Origin: DATKUK01 sp035530655
GTDB taxonomy: Bacteria; Planctomycetota; Phycisphaerae; UBA1845; DATKUK01
NCBI GenBank assembly: GCA_035530655.1
Contig: DATKUK010000017.1
Location: 124,001-188,000, forward strand
DNA length: 64,000 nt
Reading direction: 5' to 3'
This document shows positions 8,823-17,403 of this stretch, in pieces; the stretch's first letter is position 1; each line of letters opens with the position of its first letter. The notes under the pieces were generated by a model, which did no database searches, was not told where the DNA came from, and saw nothing but the letters and a program-made list of their open reading frames with translations. A program made the position numbers and the translations under genes.

Positions 8823-9947
8823 TTACGGCGTCTGTTGCCGGATCGTGGCGGATGTAGATGAGTTGGCAGCAGGAGGTGGCGGGACATAGCCGCCGGCAAC
8901 GGCCTGGATTCTGGCCTCGGCCAAGCTGAGGACTTTGGCCGCGATTCTGCCGGCCGGCAGGATGTGGTCGGCCGCACCCAGCCTGATCGCCTCCCCGGGC
9001 ATGCCAAAGACGACGCAACTGGCTTGGTCCTGCGCGATCGTGTCCGCTCCGTGCTGCTTCATCTCGAGCAGGCCTCGAGCCCCGTCGCTACCCATCCCGG
9101 TCATGATGACGCCGACGGCGTTGGGTCCGGCGCAGCGGGCCACCGACTTGAACAGCACGTCCACCGAAGGTCGATGGCGACACACGAGTGGCCCGCTCTT
9201 GATCTGGACGGAATAGGCCGCCCCCGAGCGGCGCAACAGCATATGGTAGTTTCCAGGTGCGATGAGGACACGACCGGGCACGACACGGTCGCCGTTCTCA
9301 GCCTCCTTGACTTGTGTGGCACACAGCTCGTTCAATCGGTCGGCAAACGAGCGAGTGAACTGCTCGGGCATGTGCTGGACGATCACCGTCGGCGGGGCGT
9401 TTTCGGGCATGGCGGTCAGCAATGTCTGAAGCACCTGCGTACCGCCCGTCGAGGCCCCGACGGCCAGAATGATGTTGGGGCTTTTCGTCATGGGCAAGCG
9501 AGTCGCGGGGTGTCTGGATCGCGCCTGGGTCCTGCCCGCAGCCGACCTGGTGACTTTTACTTTGGCGGCGGCCTTGATCTTGTCGACCAGCTCCACAGTC
9601 ATGTCGCCAAGGGAGTAGGCGGAGCCCGGTTTGCACATGACGTCGACGGCGCCCGCCTCCATTGCCTCGATGGCCAGCTCGCTGCCCCGCCGCGTCAGCG
9701 AAGAGACGATGACCACGGGCAAGGGATAGTGGGCCATCAGCTTTCGGAGGAAGGTCACGCCGTCCATGCGGGGCATCTCGATGTCGAGGGTCACCACGTC
9801 GGGTCTAAGCTGGACGATCTTGTCGCGTGCGATGTAGGGGTCCGGCGCCGTTGCGATCACTACGATATCGGGGTCACGTGACAGCTCGCGCACGAAGATC
9901 TCGCGGACCACCACAGAGTCATCCACAACCAACACGCGGGTCTTCAT
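8823..9947 (-). CDS. cheB: Chemotaxis methylesterase/glutamine deamidase CheB
   Basis: This 374-residue protein has an N-terminal receiver (phosphoacceptor Asp55 in VVTLDIEMPRMDG) and a C-terminal CheB_methylest domain with the catalytic triad Ser166 (GASTGG), His192 (QHMPEQFT) and Asp288 (MTGMGSDGA). It removes methyl groups from chemoreceptors, counteracting CheR. The start overlaps the cheX stop by four bases (ATGA), indicating translational coupling. It is the last gene of the leftward che operon. The final 20 residues are Pro/Ser-rich and poorly conserved. Confidence 0.95.
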   Translation of the reverse strand: MKTRVLVVDDSVVVREIFVRELSRDPDIVVIATAPDPYIARDKIVQLRPDVVTLDIEMPRMDGVTFLRKLMAHYPLPVVIVSSLTRRGSELAIEAMEAGAVDVMCKPGSAYSLGDMTVELVDKIKAAAKVKVTRSAAGRTQARSRHPATRLPMTKSPNIILAVGASTGGTQVLQTLLTAMPENAPPTVIVQHMPEQFTRSFADRLNELCATQVKEAENGDRVVPGRVLIAPGNYHMLLRRSGAAYSVQIKSGPLVCRHRPSVDVLFKSVARCAGPNAVGVIMTGMGSDGARGLLEMKQHGADTIAQDQASCVVFGMPGEAIRLGAADHILPAGRIAAKVLSLAEARIQAVAGGYVPPPPAANSSTSATIRQQTP

Positions 9948-10411
9948 GCCTGCCTTCCATGTGCGAATTGCAACAGGACCACGTTATCATCCACGGACAA
10001 GGCCACCGTATCAGGCCGTTCCAGCAGGTCAGTCCACTGACCGGCGTCGAGCGTGGATGTCCCCGGTACCGACAGGTCGAACACGGGCGTCTCGCCGGCC
10101 AGCGCGGTCAGCACGTGTCCGCAGGTGACGTTGAGGACCTCTTTCAGCGCGTCGAGCGAGCTGGCGACGGCCCGGTCGTCGTCCGGGTCGATGCCGAGCA
10201 CGTTGGCAGCGATCTGGGGGCACAATGAGGCAGGCACGGTCAGGGCAAGCATGCCGCTGGTCTGGCCGGTGTAGGTCATCTTCGTCTGAATGTATGCCGA
10301 TTCGGGCGGGGCCGACCTCTGTTTGTCCGCCGGCTCGCCGAACATGAAGGCAAGCTTTTCCATCACCTCACAAAACACTTGGGCAACGAGTTGGCTTTGC
10401 TCGGTCAGCAT
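9944..10411 (-). CDS. cheX: CheX-like chemotaxis phosphatase
   Basis: This is a 155-residue CheC/CheX/FliY-family protein. Glu91 and Asn94 in LKEVLNVTCGHV match the family E-x2-N catalytic pair that dephosphorylates CheY-P, and MLALTVPASLCPQIAANVLG matches the region before it. Only one E-x2-N motif is present, as in CheX. It overlaps cheY upstream and cheB downstream by a few bases, so it is co-translated. It is the likely signal-termination enzyme, as no cheZ is present. Confidence 0.8.
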   Translation of the reverse strand: MLTEQSQLVAQVFCEVMEKLAFMFGEPADKQRSAPPESAYIQTKMTYTGQTSGMLALTVPASLCPQIAANVLGIDPDDDRAVASSLDALKEVLNVTCGHVLTALAGETPVFDLSVPGTSTLDAGQWTDLLERPDTVALSVDDNVVLLQFAHGRQA

Positions 10412-10791
10412 TTTTGCGCCCCCATAATGTGGTGTACGACTTTGCGGATGGTCTCCGGTGTGACGGGCTTGCGCAGGTAGGCGCTGACGCCCTTGGATTT
10501 AAGTTGCTCGATCCTTGTCGAACTGCCTTCGGTGGAGACCACGACGACGCGAATCCTCTCAAGGAGGCCACGAGTCGACATCTGCTCGATCATCTCGACA
10601 CCGTTCATGACGGGCATATTGATGTCGGAGAACAGCAAGTCGACATCGTGCTCGGCGAGGATGTCCAGCGCCTCTTTGCCGTTCGCGGCCTCGTAGCTGT
10701 GTGCGACAGGCACTTCCGCCAGGTGGAGCGTCTTGGCGATAACCGCTCGGACCGTAGCCGAGTCATCCACAATTAGAACCGTTAGTGACAT
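10405..10791 (-). CDS. cheY: Chemotaxis response regulator CheY
   Basis: This is a 128-residue single receiver domain with acidic pair Asp9-Asp10, phosphoacceptor Asp56 in LLFSDINMPVMNG, a Thr in VVVSTEGSS and Lys in YLRKPVTPE. It carries the CheA signal to a motor or pilus target. The start codon at 10791 lies inside the end of the HDOD gene, and GGAGATGAACTGAA precedes it. The stop overlaps the cheX start. Confidence 0.92.
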   Translation of the reverse strand: MSLTVLIVDDSATVRAVIAKTLHLAEVPVAHSYEAANGKEALDILAEHDVDLLFSDINMPVMNGVEMIEQMSTRGLLERIRVVVVSTEGSSTRIEQLKSKGVSAYLRKPVTPETIRKVVHHIMGAQKC

Positions 10792-11654
10792 TTCAGTTCA
10801 TCTCCGATGCCGACGGTGAGCAAGTCGGTCAGGTCTTTCAAGCTAGTAGCCACCTCACAGACCACCATCTCGCCGAGCTTCGTACCGAGCCGCAGCCGCG
10901 ATAGCACGGCCGCTGCCGGACGGTAGTGGGTGCCGTCGACTCCGGATCCGATCCCGGCCAGCAGACACAAGCTGTCTGCCGCATGAACGAGATCGACGGC
11001 GAGCGTGTCGGGTTCGGCTTTGTCCGGCTCATGGTGGCAGCGGACGGCCTCGACCAGGCGAGGCGGGAGGTTCCAGGACTCCAGCAGGACGGCGCCGGCT
11101 TCGGCATGGTCGATACCCAACACCTCCCGCTCGGCGGCCTCAAAGGGAAGATTCTGACGAAAGGCCAGGTCCAGGATGGGCTTGGCGTCGATCTGGACGT
11201 AGCTGCCCATGGCGATTTTTCCGATGTCATGCAGCAGTGCCGCGGTAAAGGTGTAGTTCGGCGGGCGCCGACCAACGGACACGGCAAGGCGTTCGGCAGC
11301 GACGGCGACGGCGACGGCGTGCTCGAGGAGGCCGCCGGGCTCCAGGTCGTAGCCTTTGACGGCGAGGGGGGCGAGCGGCGCCACCGCGGAGGCCATCAAC
11401 ACACGGAAGAGCCTGTTGGTTCCCAGTCGCATGACCGCCTCCTGGACCGTGTCGATCGATCGGGCAGTGCCGAAGTAAGGCGAGTTCGCCAGGCGCAGAA
11501 CCGTCGCGGTCAGCGAGGGGTCGTACCGAACTGCCTCGGTCAACTCGCGCATGTCCACCTGGGGGTCCTGAATGAGCTGCACGACGCGAATCGCCGGCGT
11601 GGGCAGGGCCGGTGTCGATCGGAGCCTGGTTAGTATGCGCTCTCTCCGGCTCAC
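10782..11654 (-). CDS. HDOD-domain signalling protein
   Basis: This is 290 residues. Residues about 10-200 form the HDOD domain (PALPTPAIRVVQLIQDPQ, then LTATVLRLANSPYFG and AALLHDIGKIAMGSYVQ), a relative of the HD hydrolases seen in bacterial signalling. The start is a GTG at 11654 that overlaps the cheD stop as GTGA; the frame continues upstream but that part is the cheD gene. Embedded in the che operon between cheD and cheY, it probably modulates the chemotaxis-type output. HDOD proteins are usually not enzymes, although the HD pair is retained here. Confidence 0.88.
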   Translation of the reverse strand: MSRRERILTRLRSTPALPTPAIRVVQLIQDPQVDMRELTEAVRYDPSLTATVLRLANSPYFGTARSIDTVQEAVMRLGTNRLFRVLMASAVAPLAPLAVKGYDLEPGGLLEHAVAVAVAAERLAVSVGRRPPNYTFTAALLHDIGKIAMGSYVQIDAKPILDLAFRQNLPFEAAEREVLGIDHAEAGAVLLESWNLPPRLVEAVRCHHEPDKAEPDTLAVDLVHAADSLCLLAGIGSGVDGTHYRPAAAVLSRLRLGTKLGEMVVCEVATSLKDLTDLLTVGIGDELKCH

Positions 11655-12181
11655 AGCTCCGTCTCCTTGCCACACGATCTGATCACCGTTTGTCCGGTTC
11701 GCATGTAGAGATACATGGTTCGCGCGACCGTTCCCCCCACATCCTCGGCCGCGATGAGGATGTTGTTCTTCCACAGGATCTTGCGCAGCACGGTATAGTT
11801 CCGCTCACCGATCCTGAACAGCCCCTTTTCATCGAGGAGCGAGGCGGCGCCTGCCACTTTGGCGATTAGTCGTCTCCGCTCAGCTCCCATGTCAAAGGCC
11901 GCTTGCAGCATTGCGGGCACACCGGTGTCGGTGAACATGTATGGGTTGTGGTCGGCTTTGGCCTTGTCGATCTTGGACAGGGGCAGCATACAGTGGAGCA
12001 TACCCCCTACGCCGGCCACCGGATCGAAGAGCGTCAAGCCGATGCACGAGCCGAGCGAGTAAGTCACGAGCACGTCGTTCGGCCGATCGGTGGTCTGCAT
12101 ATTCGAGATGCCGACCGTATGCGTCACCGAAGTCGCTCCTGTCTGCCCCGATGCGTTTTTCCCGCCGATGCCCAGCCACAT
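11651..12181 (-). CDS. cheD: Chemoreceptor glutamine deamidase CheD
   Basis: This 176-residue CheD deamidates receptor glutamines and partners CheC/CheX in other species. Catalytic Cys46 lies in SLGSCIGLTLFD and His63 in GGMLHCMLP. Its presence together with CheX fits a CheC/CheD-type adaptation system. The start is the ATG at 12181, almost touching the cheR stop at 12184. The stop overlaps the GTG of the HDOD gene. Confidence 0.92.
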   Translation of the reverse strand: MWLGIGGKNASGQTGATSVTHTVGISNMQTTDRPNDVLVTYSLGSCIGLTLFDPVAGVGGMLHCMLPLSKIDKAKADHNPYMFTDTGVPAMLQAAFDMGAERRRLIAKVAGAASLLDEKGLFRIGERNYTVLRKILWKNNILIAAEDVGGTVARTMYLYMRTGQTVIRSCGKETEL

Positions 12182-12183
12182 GC

Positions 12184-12993
12184 CTATGGCTTCATATAGG
12201 TCGAAGGTCGGACGGCCTTGAAGTCGCCCATCATCCCGGTCAGGCTCTCGGCATGCCCAACCATCAGATAGCCGCCCGGTCTAAGCAGACGCCGGAGTTC
12301 CTGAAGCAGCCTTGCGCGCACGCCCTGGTCGAAGTAGATCATCACGTTGCGGCAGAAGATCACGTCCAGGGGCCCGTGCATCGGAAAAGGCGGAGTCGAC
12401 AGGTTCAGGCGCTTGAAGACGATCATCCCGCTCAAAACGTCCTTCACGGTGTAACGCGCCGGATTCTGCGGGTGGTCCTGTGTGAAGTAGCATGTCCTCA
12501 AAACACGTGGCACGGCATCGAGTCGCTCCCGGGGGTAGGTGCCTTGACGGCAGGTTTCCAGCACGCGTGTCGAGATGTCGGTCGCCAGGATCTTGATGTC
12601 GATGTCGGCCTTGGTGCTCTTGGCGGATTCCAGCATGGTGATGGCGATGGAGTAGGGTTCCTCCCCGGTGGAGCAGGCAGCAGACCATACACGGAAGCGC
12701 CTCTGCCCGGCGGCCAGCCACTCGGCCATCATCTGCGCCAGGAACTCGAAGTGGGCCGGCTCTCGGAAGAAGCCGGTCACGTTGGTGGAAATGGCGTCGA
12801 GTAACTGAACGATTTCCTCGCCGGAGGGGTCGTGCGTGACGCGGCGAAGATATGTTTCGTAGTTATCGATGCCGAGGGCGCGGAGGCGCCTGTTGACACG
12901 AGCCGAGACCAGCGCTTCCTTGCCCGGGCCGAGCGCAATGCCGCTCTTTTCGTAAACGAGCCGGCGGAAACGATCAAACGTGCGGCGATCCAT
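12184..12993 (-). CDS. cheR: Chemotaxis protein methyltransferase CheR
   Basis: This is 269 residues from the Met at 12993 (MDRRTFDRFRRLVYEKSG), the expected beginning of the N-terminal helical domain. Other starts, at 13029 and 13062, are possible since no clear ribosome binding site is seen. The SAM-binding domain shows VWSAACSTGEEPYSIA, KILATDIS and VIFCRNVMIYFD. It methylates receptor glutamates. It precedes cheD with no gap. Confidence 0.93.
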   Translation of the reverse strand: MDRRTFDRFRRLVYEKSGIALGPGKEALVSARVNRRLRALGIDNYETYLRRVTHDPSGEEIVQLLDAISTNVTGFFREPAHFEFLAQMMAEWLAAGQRRFRVWSAACSTGEEPYSIAITMLESAKSTKADIDIKILATDISTRVLETCRQGTYPRERLDAVPRVLRTCYFTQDHPQNPARYTVKDVLSGMIVFKRLNLSTPPFPMHGPLDVIFCRNVMIYFDQGVRARLLQELRRLLRPGGYLMVGHAESLTGMMGDFKAVRPSTYMKP

Positions 12994-13126
12994 GTATTCA
13001 CGCTTTGTGCATGGCCCGACGACACACATCGGTTGCAGCGGCCGCCACGGAGCCCAAGCCATCCGCCTCGATCGGTTGCGCGCCTAACCGGTTGCCGGTT
13101 GCTCGTGCGACACAACTGCGGCCGCT

Positions 13127-13654
13127 CTATGGGCTCTGTGCGCCCTGATCGACTAGGGCGAATTCACCGGCCGACAGAACACGATCCACGTCGAGCAGCA
13201 CGACGACTTTCCGGCCAACCTTGCCCATACCGAGAATGAAGTCCGTATCCACGGCAGACCGGAACGATGGCGGGGGCTCAATCTGGTCGCCCGCAATGTC
13301 GAGCACCTCCGACACCTCATCCACGATGATGCCCATGGTCACTTCCTGCTCGGCGCGGACCACCTGCGCAACGATGATGCACGTCTTTTCGGTGTCCGGC
13401 TGGCTTTCGAGGCCGAATTTCAGGCGCAGGTCGACCACGGGGATGATCTTCCCGCGTAGATTGATCACACCCCGCACGAACTCGGGGCTGCCCGGCACCC
13501 GCGTCACGCTCATCATCCCGATGATCTCCTGGACCCTGAGGATCTCCAGGCCGTACACCTCTTTGCCAAGCTGGAAGGTCAAGTACTTGCCCCCCTGCCC
13601 GACGAGTGCCGGCGCGTCTTGGCCGGCATAATTCGCTGCTTTACTGTTACCCAT
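13127..13654 (-). CDS. cheW: Chemotaxis coupling protein CheW
   Basis: This is a 175-residue CheW domain protein linking receptors to CheA. The family core is visible in LTFQLGKEVYGLEILRVQEI, FVRGVINLRGKIIPVVDLR and VTMGIIVDEVSEVL. The 20-residue Ala/Gly-rich N-terminus is extra. GAGG before the ATG supports the start. It is second in the operon, 64 bp after cheA. Confidence 0.95.
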   Translation of the reverse strand: MGNSKAANYAGQDAPALVGQGGKYLTFQLGKEVYGLEILRVQEIIGMMSVTRVPGSPEFVRGVINLRGKIIPVVDLRLKFGLESQPDTEKTCIIVAQVVRAEQEVTMGIIVDEVSEVLDIAGDQIEPPPSFRSAVDTDFILGMGKVGRKVVVLLDVDRVLSAGEFALVDQGAQSP

Positions 13655-13718
13655 AGCCTTTACCTCGAGTAATCGGTTCGTCGTCTCACTCCGTTTTAGG
13701 CACGTCTGCCTCGAGCAC

Positions 13719-16442
13719 CTACACGGCCTCGGGGTGCTGAGCGGGAGTATCTGAGTTGGCCAGTCTGACCAGTCCTCCGACGTCGAGAATAAGCCCCACG
13801 TGCCCGTCGCGCATGATCGCGCCTCCCGCGACCCCCGGCGTGCCTTTCATGGCCTCACCCAGCGACTTGATCACAATCTGCTGCTGGCCCAGCAGATCGT
13901 CGACCACTAGGCCAGTCTGGTGCCCGCCATCCTCGACGACCACGACGAGTGCCTCGGTGACGTCCTGCTTGGCATGCTCGATGTTGAGCAATGCATCGAG
14001 TCGAACCAACGGAATGAGGGCTTCCTGGATGGACAGCGCTTCGCCGCGATTGAGAATCGTGGTGATATCGCCAGACTCGGGCCGAATGGACCGCCTAATG
14101 GAGAGGGTGGGGATGATATAGCGCTCGGTGCCGACAGCCACAACCATCCCGTCAATGATGGCCAGCGTCAGCGGCAGCCTGATGGAGAAGACACTGCCCT
14201 TGCCCATTTCGGACTGGATCTCCACCTGGCCACGCAGTGACTCGATGTTGCGCTTGACCACGTCCATACCGACGCCCCGCCCCGACACATCGGTGACCTT
14301 TTCGGCCGTGGAAAACCCCGGCTGGAAGATCAGACTGAACACCTCGCGATCGCTCAGCGATTCGCCCGTGCGAATCAGGCCTCGCTCAGCCGCTTTGGCG
14401 AAAATGGCATTCCGATCGACGCCACGGCCATCGTCTTCGATCTCGATGAAGATGTTGCCGCCCTTGTGGAACGCGCGGAGTTTTACACAACCCGCCTCCG
14501 GCTTGCCGGCCGCCTGTCTCTGCTGTGGGTGGGCCTCGATTCCGTGGTCGACGGCGTTGCGTACCATATGGACCAACGGGTCGCCGATCCGATCAACGAC
14601 GCTCTTGTCCAGCTCGGTGTCCTCGCCGGACATGACGAACTCCACCGGCTTACCCGACTTTCTGGACAGATCGCGCACGACGCGAGCCATCTTCTGGAAC
14701 GTCGCTCGCACGGGCACCATCCGCAGACTCGTGCCCATCTCCTGCAACTCGCGAGTGATTTTACCGAGCTGATTAAGCTGCTGACCCAACGTTGACGACG
14801 TGCCGTCCGTCAGCGCAACAGACTGCACCACCATCGACTCAGCGATGACCAGTTCGCCGATCGCGTCCACGAGGCGGTCGAGGCGGTCGGCGTCAACCTT
14901 GACGGCTTCGGCAACCTTCACGCCCTGTAGCTGAGCCATTCTCTGCGCACGCAATGCAGCGGCGACATCCTTGGCGGCCGCCTGCTTCCGACTGACCAGC
15001 AGCTCGCCAAGCGGGCGCGGATCTCTGCTTTCACGCTGTTGCCGTAGCGCGTCCTCGACGGCCTCCGGTGTTGCGTGTCCGGATTCAATGAGGATGTCGC
15101 CGATTCTTTCGCTCTGTGCGGCGCCGGGCTGCTCCACCCACGGCGGAGGCTGCTCTGAAGCGGCAGACCGAATACGATCAACCAAGTCGGGCAGCGCAGC
15201 CAGCTCCGCCATCGGCTGACCCGATCGGAGCGCCTCACAAAGGCCTTCAACCAACCCCTTCAACGCGTCGACGGCGTCGAAGGTTACGTCCATCACGTGG
15301 CCGGCAGGGGTCAGCTTGCCTTTGCGAAGCTGGTCGAGCAGATTCTCCGATTCATGAGCGAGCGTGCCAATCTGTGCCAGGCCGAGAAAGCCGGCGACGC
15401 CTTTGATCGTGTGAAAGACGCGGAACAGGGCGTTGACGGCCTCCGTGTCACGAGGCTCGGTCTCAAGCGTGAGCAGGTACGCATCGGCTGCGTCCAAATG
15501 CTCTCGTGACTCGATAACGAAATCGCTGAGAAGCGCAGGATCGGCTTCCAGCGGTTGCGGCGATGGCTCGTCCTGCGATTGGCTCTGGTGGTGCTGTGAG
15601 GCAGCAACGGCATCGATGTCCTCTGATGGCCTGTCTTGGTTGGCGTCTGGCGTTGCGTCGTGATCCGCGACAGCGTCGGCGCGCACGGCCAGCGGCGTAA
15701 ACACTTCCTCGACGGGTCCAGGTCGCTGCCCCTGGCCTGCATAGCTGGCAAACGTCCGGCTGAGCCAGTCCCTCACTGCCAGCAAAGGGTCCACCAACTC
15801 GTGTGGCGGCCTCTCGTTCAGAGCATCTTCGGCGGCATGACACAATCGCTCCACGTCTGCCAGCCCCAACAAGGCAGCGTCGCCTTTGAGCGTGTGAACC
15901 TGTCGGCGGAGCGCCGCGAGTTGTCCCTGGTGATCGGTCCCCTCCAACGCCAGAACCAGTGCTTCGAACTCCTCCATTTCGCCCCGCTGGCGCTCGAGAA
16001 ACTGGCTGAGGATCTGCTCGTCGACGTTGGCCGGAAGTGAAAGGGGCGCTTGCTCGCAGGTCGCGCTTCCGTCGGAGAGGGCTTCGGAATTGCCATCGCT
16101 CTGGCCCGTGTCGACGACGAGAGGAAAGTTGATCTCGCCGGCGGGTCGACCGTCGCGGATGACCTGTTGCAGGGCGACTACCGTCGCGGCCACCGTCTCC
16201 AGAGCGGCGGTGGCATCCTCAACCTCTTCGAGAATCACGCTTTCGACCAGCTTGGCGGCACTCGTCGCAGCAGCAGCCAGTTTCGGCTGTGCGGCCTGTT
16301 GGGCCCAGTTGTTGACCTGCTCAAAGCCCGTATGCAGTTCAGCAAGCGCTTGGAGGTCGGACGGCTCGGCAAGGACCAGGGCGCCCGAAAGCTGCTCCAT
16401 TCGTTGGTGGATTGCCTGCGAATCTTCGCCGCCGGTGCCCAT
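13719..16442 (-). CDS. cheA: Chemotaxis histidine kinase CheA with two HPt domains and a MshEN-like segment
   Basis: This is a 907-residue hybrid-length CheA. HPt domains are centred on His183 (HTLKGDAALLGL) and His344 (HTIKGVAGFLGL). Residues about 446-501 (RIGDILIESGHATPEAVEDA, then LGELLVSRK and DVAAALRAQR) resemble the GspE N-terminal/MshEN module, which is unusual in CheA. The dimerisation domain follows at about 510-570. The ATPase has the N-box HMVRNAVDHGIE (625-636), DDGRGVD (670-676) and GRGVGMDVV (721-729). The CheW-like regulatory domain is at about 760-895. It is the first gene of the leftward che operon. The first 130 residues are a helical Ala-rich region without a conserved His. 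Confidence 0.95.
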   Translation of the reverse strand: MGTGGEDSQAIHQRMEQLSGALVLAEPSDLQALAELHTGFEQVNNWAQQAAQPKLAAAATSAAKLVESVILEEVEDATAALETVAATVVALQQVIRDGRPAGEINFPLVVDTGQSDGNSEALSDGSATCEQAPLSLPANVDEQILSQFLERQRGEMEEFEALVLALEGTDHQGQLAALRRQVHTLKGDAALLGLADVERLCHAAEDALNERPPHELVDPLLAVRDWLSRTFASYAGQGQRPGPVEEVFTPLAVRADAVADHDATPDANQDRPSEDIDAVAASQHHQSQSQDEPSPQPLEADPALLSDFVIESREHLDAADAYLLTLETEPRDTEAVNALFRVFHTIKGVAGFLGLAQIGTLAHESENLLDQLRKGKLTPAGHVMDVTFDAVDALKGLVEGLCEALRSGQPMAELAALPDLVDRIRSAASEQPPPWVEQPGAAQSERIGDILIESGHATPEAVEDALRQQRESRDPRPLGELLVSRKQAAAKDVAAALRAQRMAQLQGVKVAEAVKVDADRLDRLVDAIGELVIAESMVVQSVALTDGTSSTLGQQLNQLGKITRELQEMGTSLRMVPVRATFQKMARVVRDLSRKSGKPVEFVMSGEDTELDKSVVDRIGDPLVHMVRNAVDHGIEAHPQQRQAAGKPEAGCVKLRAFHKGGNIFIEIEDDGRGVDRNAIFAKAAERGLIRTGESLSDREVFSLIFQPGFSTAEKVTDVSGRGVGMDVVKRNIESLRGQVEIQSEMGKGSVFSIRLPLTLAIIDGMVVAVGTERYIIPTLSIRRSIRPESGDITTILNRGEALSIQEALIPLVRLDALLNIEHAKQDVTEALVVVVEDGGHQTGLVVDDLLGQQQIVIKSLGEAMKGTPGVAGGAIMRDGHVGLILDVGGLVRLANSDTPAQHPEAV

Positions 16443-17051
16443 GGATACGCCTCACCCAGCGCAGAAGCCCCCCCGCCGGCCATCGGACGGCGAATACCGC
16501 GGGCCCTGAGCGGGGGTCTTGTCGGCCTAAGTAACGATCGGCTTTAGGATTAGAGGAGGCGCCGTGCCCGCGATAGCCGGGGCGGCGCGACGGTTTACTC
16601 GGACCGCCCCAAGCTGCGCGTGCCTATGGCAAACCGTGCGGTCCCCCCGTGTACGGCGGCCGGCCCGCCTGTGCAACCCGCCAAGGTACGCTGGGGACTT
16701 GATGGCCCCAGAGAGGGGGTTCCAGCTAATCAGGCACCATTGGTCGCAGGAATCATTGAAGCAATGCTGTCGGGCCTGATGGTACGGCGGGAGTCTTGAC
16801 CGAGGAGGAGTTGTTTTGCCGACGTGTCTTGCACTGTGTGCCCAGGGCGATAATATCCCTGGGTGCCGCCAGGCCCAGCGTCGGCTGCCGAGCCCATGTG
16901 TGGCGAGGCCCGAACTGTAGCCTCTGGCAGGCTGCACCCAGGCAAGGGTCGACCAGACCATAGGTGCGGCCCTTTTGATCGCAGTTGGGACCGATGCGCG
17001 GAACGCCCGGTTAGCCGATCGCATCGCAGAATTTGAGATGGGAGATGTTCG
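16443..17051. other. Intergenic region of about 600 bp with two hairpins and no convincing gene
   Basis: Reading both strands I find only long GC-driven open frames without ribosome binding sites or recognisable protein. Two stems stand out. One pairs an ATCAGGC copy near 16731 with GCCTGAT near 16775, with an inner CATTG/CAATG. The other is CCCAGGG (16841-16847) with CCCTGGG (16857-16863). Neither has a U-tract. The cheA promoter presumably lies at the left end. Confidence 0.4.
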
Positions 17052-17237
17052 ATGACCATCCGTCACCGCTTGAGGACAGGGATGCTGGGGTTGCTGTTGG
17101 GTGGTGGGGTGCTGCTCGGCACGGGCTGCCTGCCGGAGAACTTCTTCTCGGACCTGGCCGGCACCTCGGTCAGCACGATAGCCGACGCCCTCGTTGGCGC
17201 GTTGGTCGCGGCGATTATCGGTGCAGCGGTGTCGTAG
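17052..17237 (+). CDS. Small putative lipoprotein
   Basis: This 61-residue protein has a typical type II signal: basic MTIRHRLRTG, a Leu/Gly-rich core MLGLLLGGGVLLGTGC and a lipobox-like LGTGC with Cys26. The mature part is short (LPENFFSDLAGTSVSTIAD) and ends in an Ala/Ile-rich segment that could insert in a membrane. GGGAG lies about 9 nt before the ATG. The function is unknown. Confidence 0.65.
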   Translation: MTIRHRLRTGMLGLLLGGGVLLGTGCLPENFFSDLAGTSVSTIADALVGALVAAIIGAAVS

Positions 17238-17403
17238 ACCGCGTCGCATCGAAGGCCGCGTGAGCCGTTCCGCATCCTGCCGCCGGGTCGGGATCGTACA
17301 CCAGAACGGAACTTGGCGTCTGGGGCCCGGCCGTCCTACCGGTTGCATGGGCTCCACCGGACGCGCGCAGCCGTTGCGCGAGGCCACCCCGTGGGGGCAG
17401 ACA

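Noticed and set aside
12832..13239. Forward ORF opposite cheR and cheW
   Set aside because: Shadow of supported che genes, without homology or ribosome binding site.
16527..17387. Long reverse-strand ORF (286 codons) between cheA and the FG-GAP gene
   Set aside because: No ribosome binding site or recognisable domain, high Arg/Pro/Ala typical of GC-rich noise, and it covers a well-supported small lipoprotein gene on the other strand.
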